A stretch of 64,000 bases of DNA. Origin: Vibrio europaeus (GTDB lineage: Bacteria > Pseudomonadota > Gammaproteobacteria > Enterobacterales > Vibrionaceae). The stretch lies in NCBI RefSeq assembly GCF_001695575.1, contig NZ_LUAX01000001.1, positions 2,147,141-2,211,140 on the forward strand. Direction: 5' to 3'. The translations under genes and the position numbers were made by a program. Below are positions 60,740 to 64,000 of the stretch, piece by piece; position 1 is the stretch's first letter, and every line of letters begins with the position of its first letter. The notes beneath the pieces were generated by a model. That model was not told where the DNA came from and did no database searches. It worked only from the letters and a program-made list of their open reading frames with translations.

Positions 60740-60855
60740 CCTGGCGATGTCCTACTCTCACATGGGGAAACCCCACACTACCATCGGCGCTAATTCGTTT
60801 CACTTCTGAGTTCGGCATGGAAATCAGGTGGGTCCAAATCGCTATGGTCGCCAAG
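60740..60855 (-). rRNA. 5S ribosomal RNA, proximal copy
   Basis: 116 bases, 89 bases downstream of the 23S 3' end. Minus strand from CTTGGCGACCATAGCG to CATCGCCAGG. Confidence 0.96.
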
Positions 60856-60944
60856 CAAATTCTTAATTCGGAAAGCTGTTATTGTGTTCTCTACACATTC
60901 AATCTGTTCTTGCTTTGAGTCCATCAAAACCCTTTGGGTGTTGT

Positions 60945-63834
<2,890 letters not shown>

Positions 63835-64000
63835 ATACAACCCCAAAGAGTTTCAGATGAAATCTTGAGTTTGTTGTTTAAACAACCAAAGTTGCCTGCA
63901 TTTTTATACATGCGCAGGCACGATTTTGCCGGACTCAAATATTAAACATCACAACGAATTGTGGTGTTTCCAAGAACACTTGAATGTGTGTTGGTACCTA
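63835..64000 (-). other. part of the 16S-23S internal transcribed spacer
   Basis: 166 bases upstream of 23S. It has the 5' arm of the 23S processing stem at 63835-63847 and hairpins such as GCCTGC...GCAGGC (63891-63919). No tRNA gene is present in this part. The 16S gene is outside the window. Confidence 0.85.

Overview
The window is a stretch of core chromosome from a Vibrio-type gammaproteobacterium. The evidence is gene order: relA-rlmD-varS, acpS-pdxJ-recO-era-rnc-lepB-lepA-rseCBA-rpoE/nadB, ygfB-ubiH-ubiI, zapA-ssrS-fau-rpiA-serA, ilvIH, leuO and leuABCD, followed by an rRNA operon. The glycosyltransferase at 52133-53179 belongs to a family named after a V. cholerae member (VC2487), and the order resembles the VC2440-VC2493 part of that genome. 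I cannot name the species. No prophage, CRISPR array, transposase gene or genomic island is visible.

Layout. 1-6400: the 5' part of a chemotaxis receptor gene, a potassium channel, the CYTH/CHAD protein YgiF, a PhoU-like protein with a Pit phosphate transporter, and a YgiM-like SH3 protein. 6400-10400: an ExeA/ExeB (GspA/GspB) pair, cca, then an octanucleotide tandem array next to a dispersed repeat. 10400-18330: eno, pyrG, mazG, relA, rlmD, all on the minus strand. 18330-24450: the hybrid sensor kinase VarS/BarA facing a three-gene cassette of outer-membrane barrel, small periplasmic binding-like protein and membrane diguanylate cyclase. 24550-34000: the acpS to rpoE run of housekeeping and envelope-stress genes. 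34260-45800: nadB, sdhE/ygfX, ygfZ, a YbaK-type protein, a gene-poor stretch with a possible small RNA, ytfK, ubiI, ubiH, ygfB, zapA, 6S RNA, fau, rpiA, serA. 45880-59000: ilvIH, an acyl-CoA ligase, leuO, a glycosyltransferase/PAP2 pair, then the leu operon with its leader peptide and attenuator. 59100-64000: a DUF547 protein, a second copy of the dispersed repeat, and the 3' part of an rRNA operon on the minus strand (23S-5S-tRNA-Thr-5S-tRNA-Asp).

How the genes relate. Amino-acid synthesis dominates the right half: serA, ilvIH and leuABCD, with leuO and a leucine-rich leader as regulators. relA, mazG, ytfK and 6S RNA are all linked to starvation or growth-rate control. rpoE-rseABC is the envelope-stress module, and lepB and lepA lie directly downstream of it.

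The least ordinary material is in the intergenic DNA: three ERIC-like elements at gene 3' ends, a 96-bp imperfect palindrome between mazG and relA, a 269-bp element with inverted ends next to leuO, an octamer array that touches the cca stop codon and adjoins a dispersed repeat, paired PurR-like boxes before serA, a structured transcript candidate before ytfK, and a degenerate copy of the tRNA-Asp 3' end after the rRNA operon. I do not see a clearly new multi-gene system. The closest candidate is the barrel/binding-protein/diguanylate-cyclase cassette at 21491-24433.
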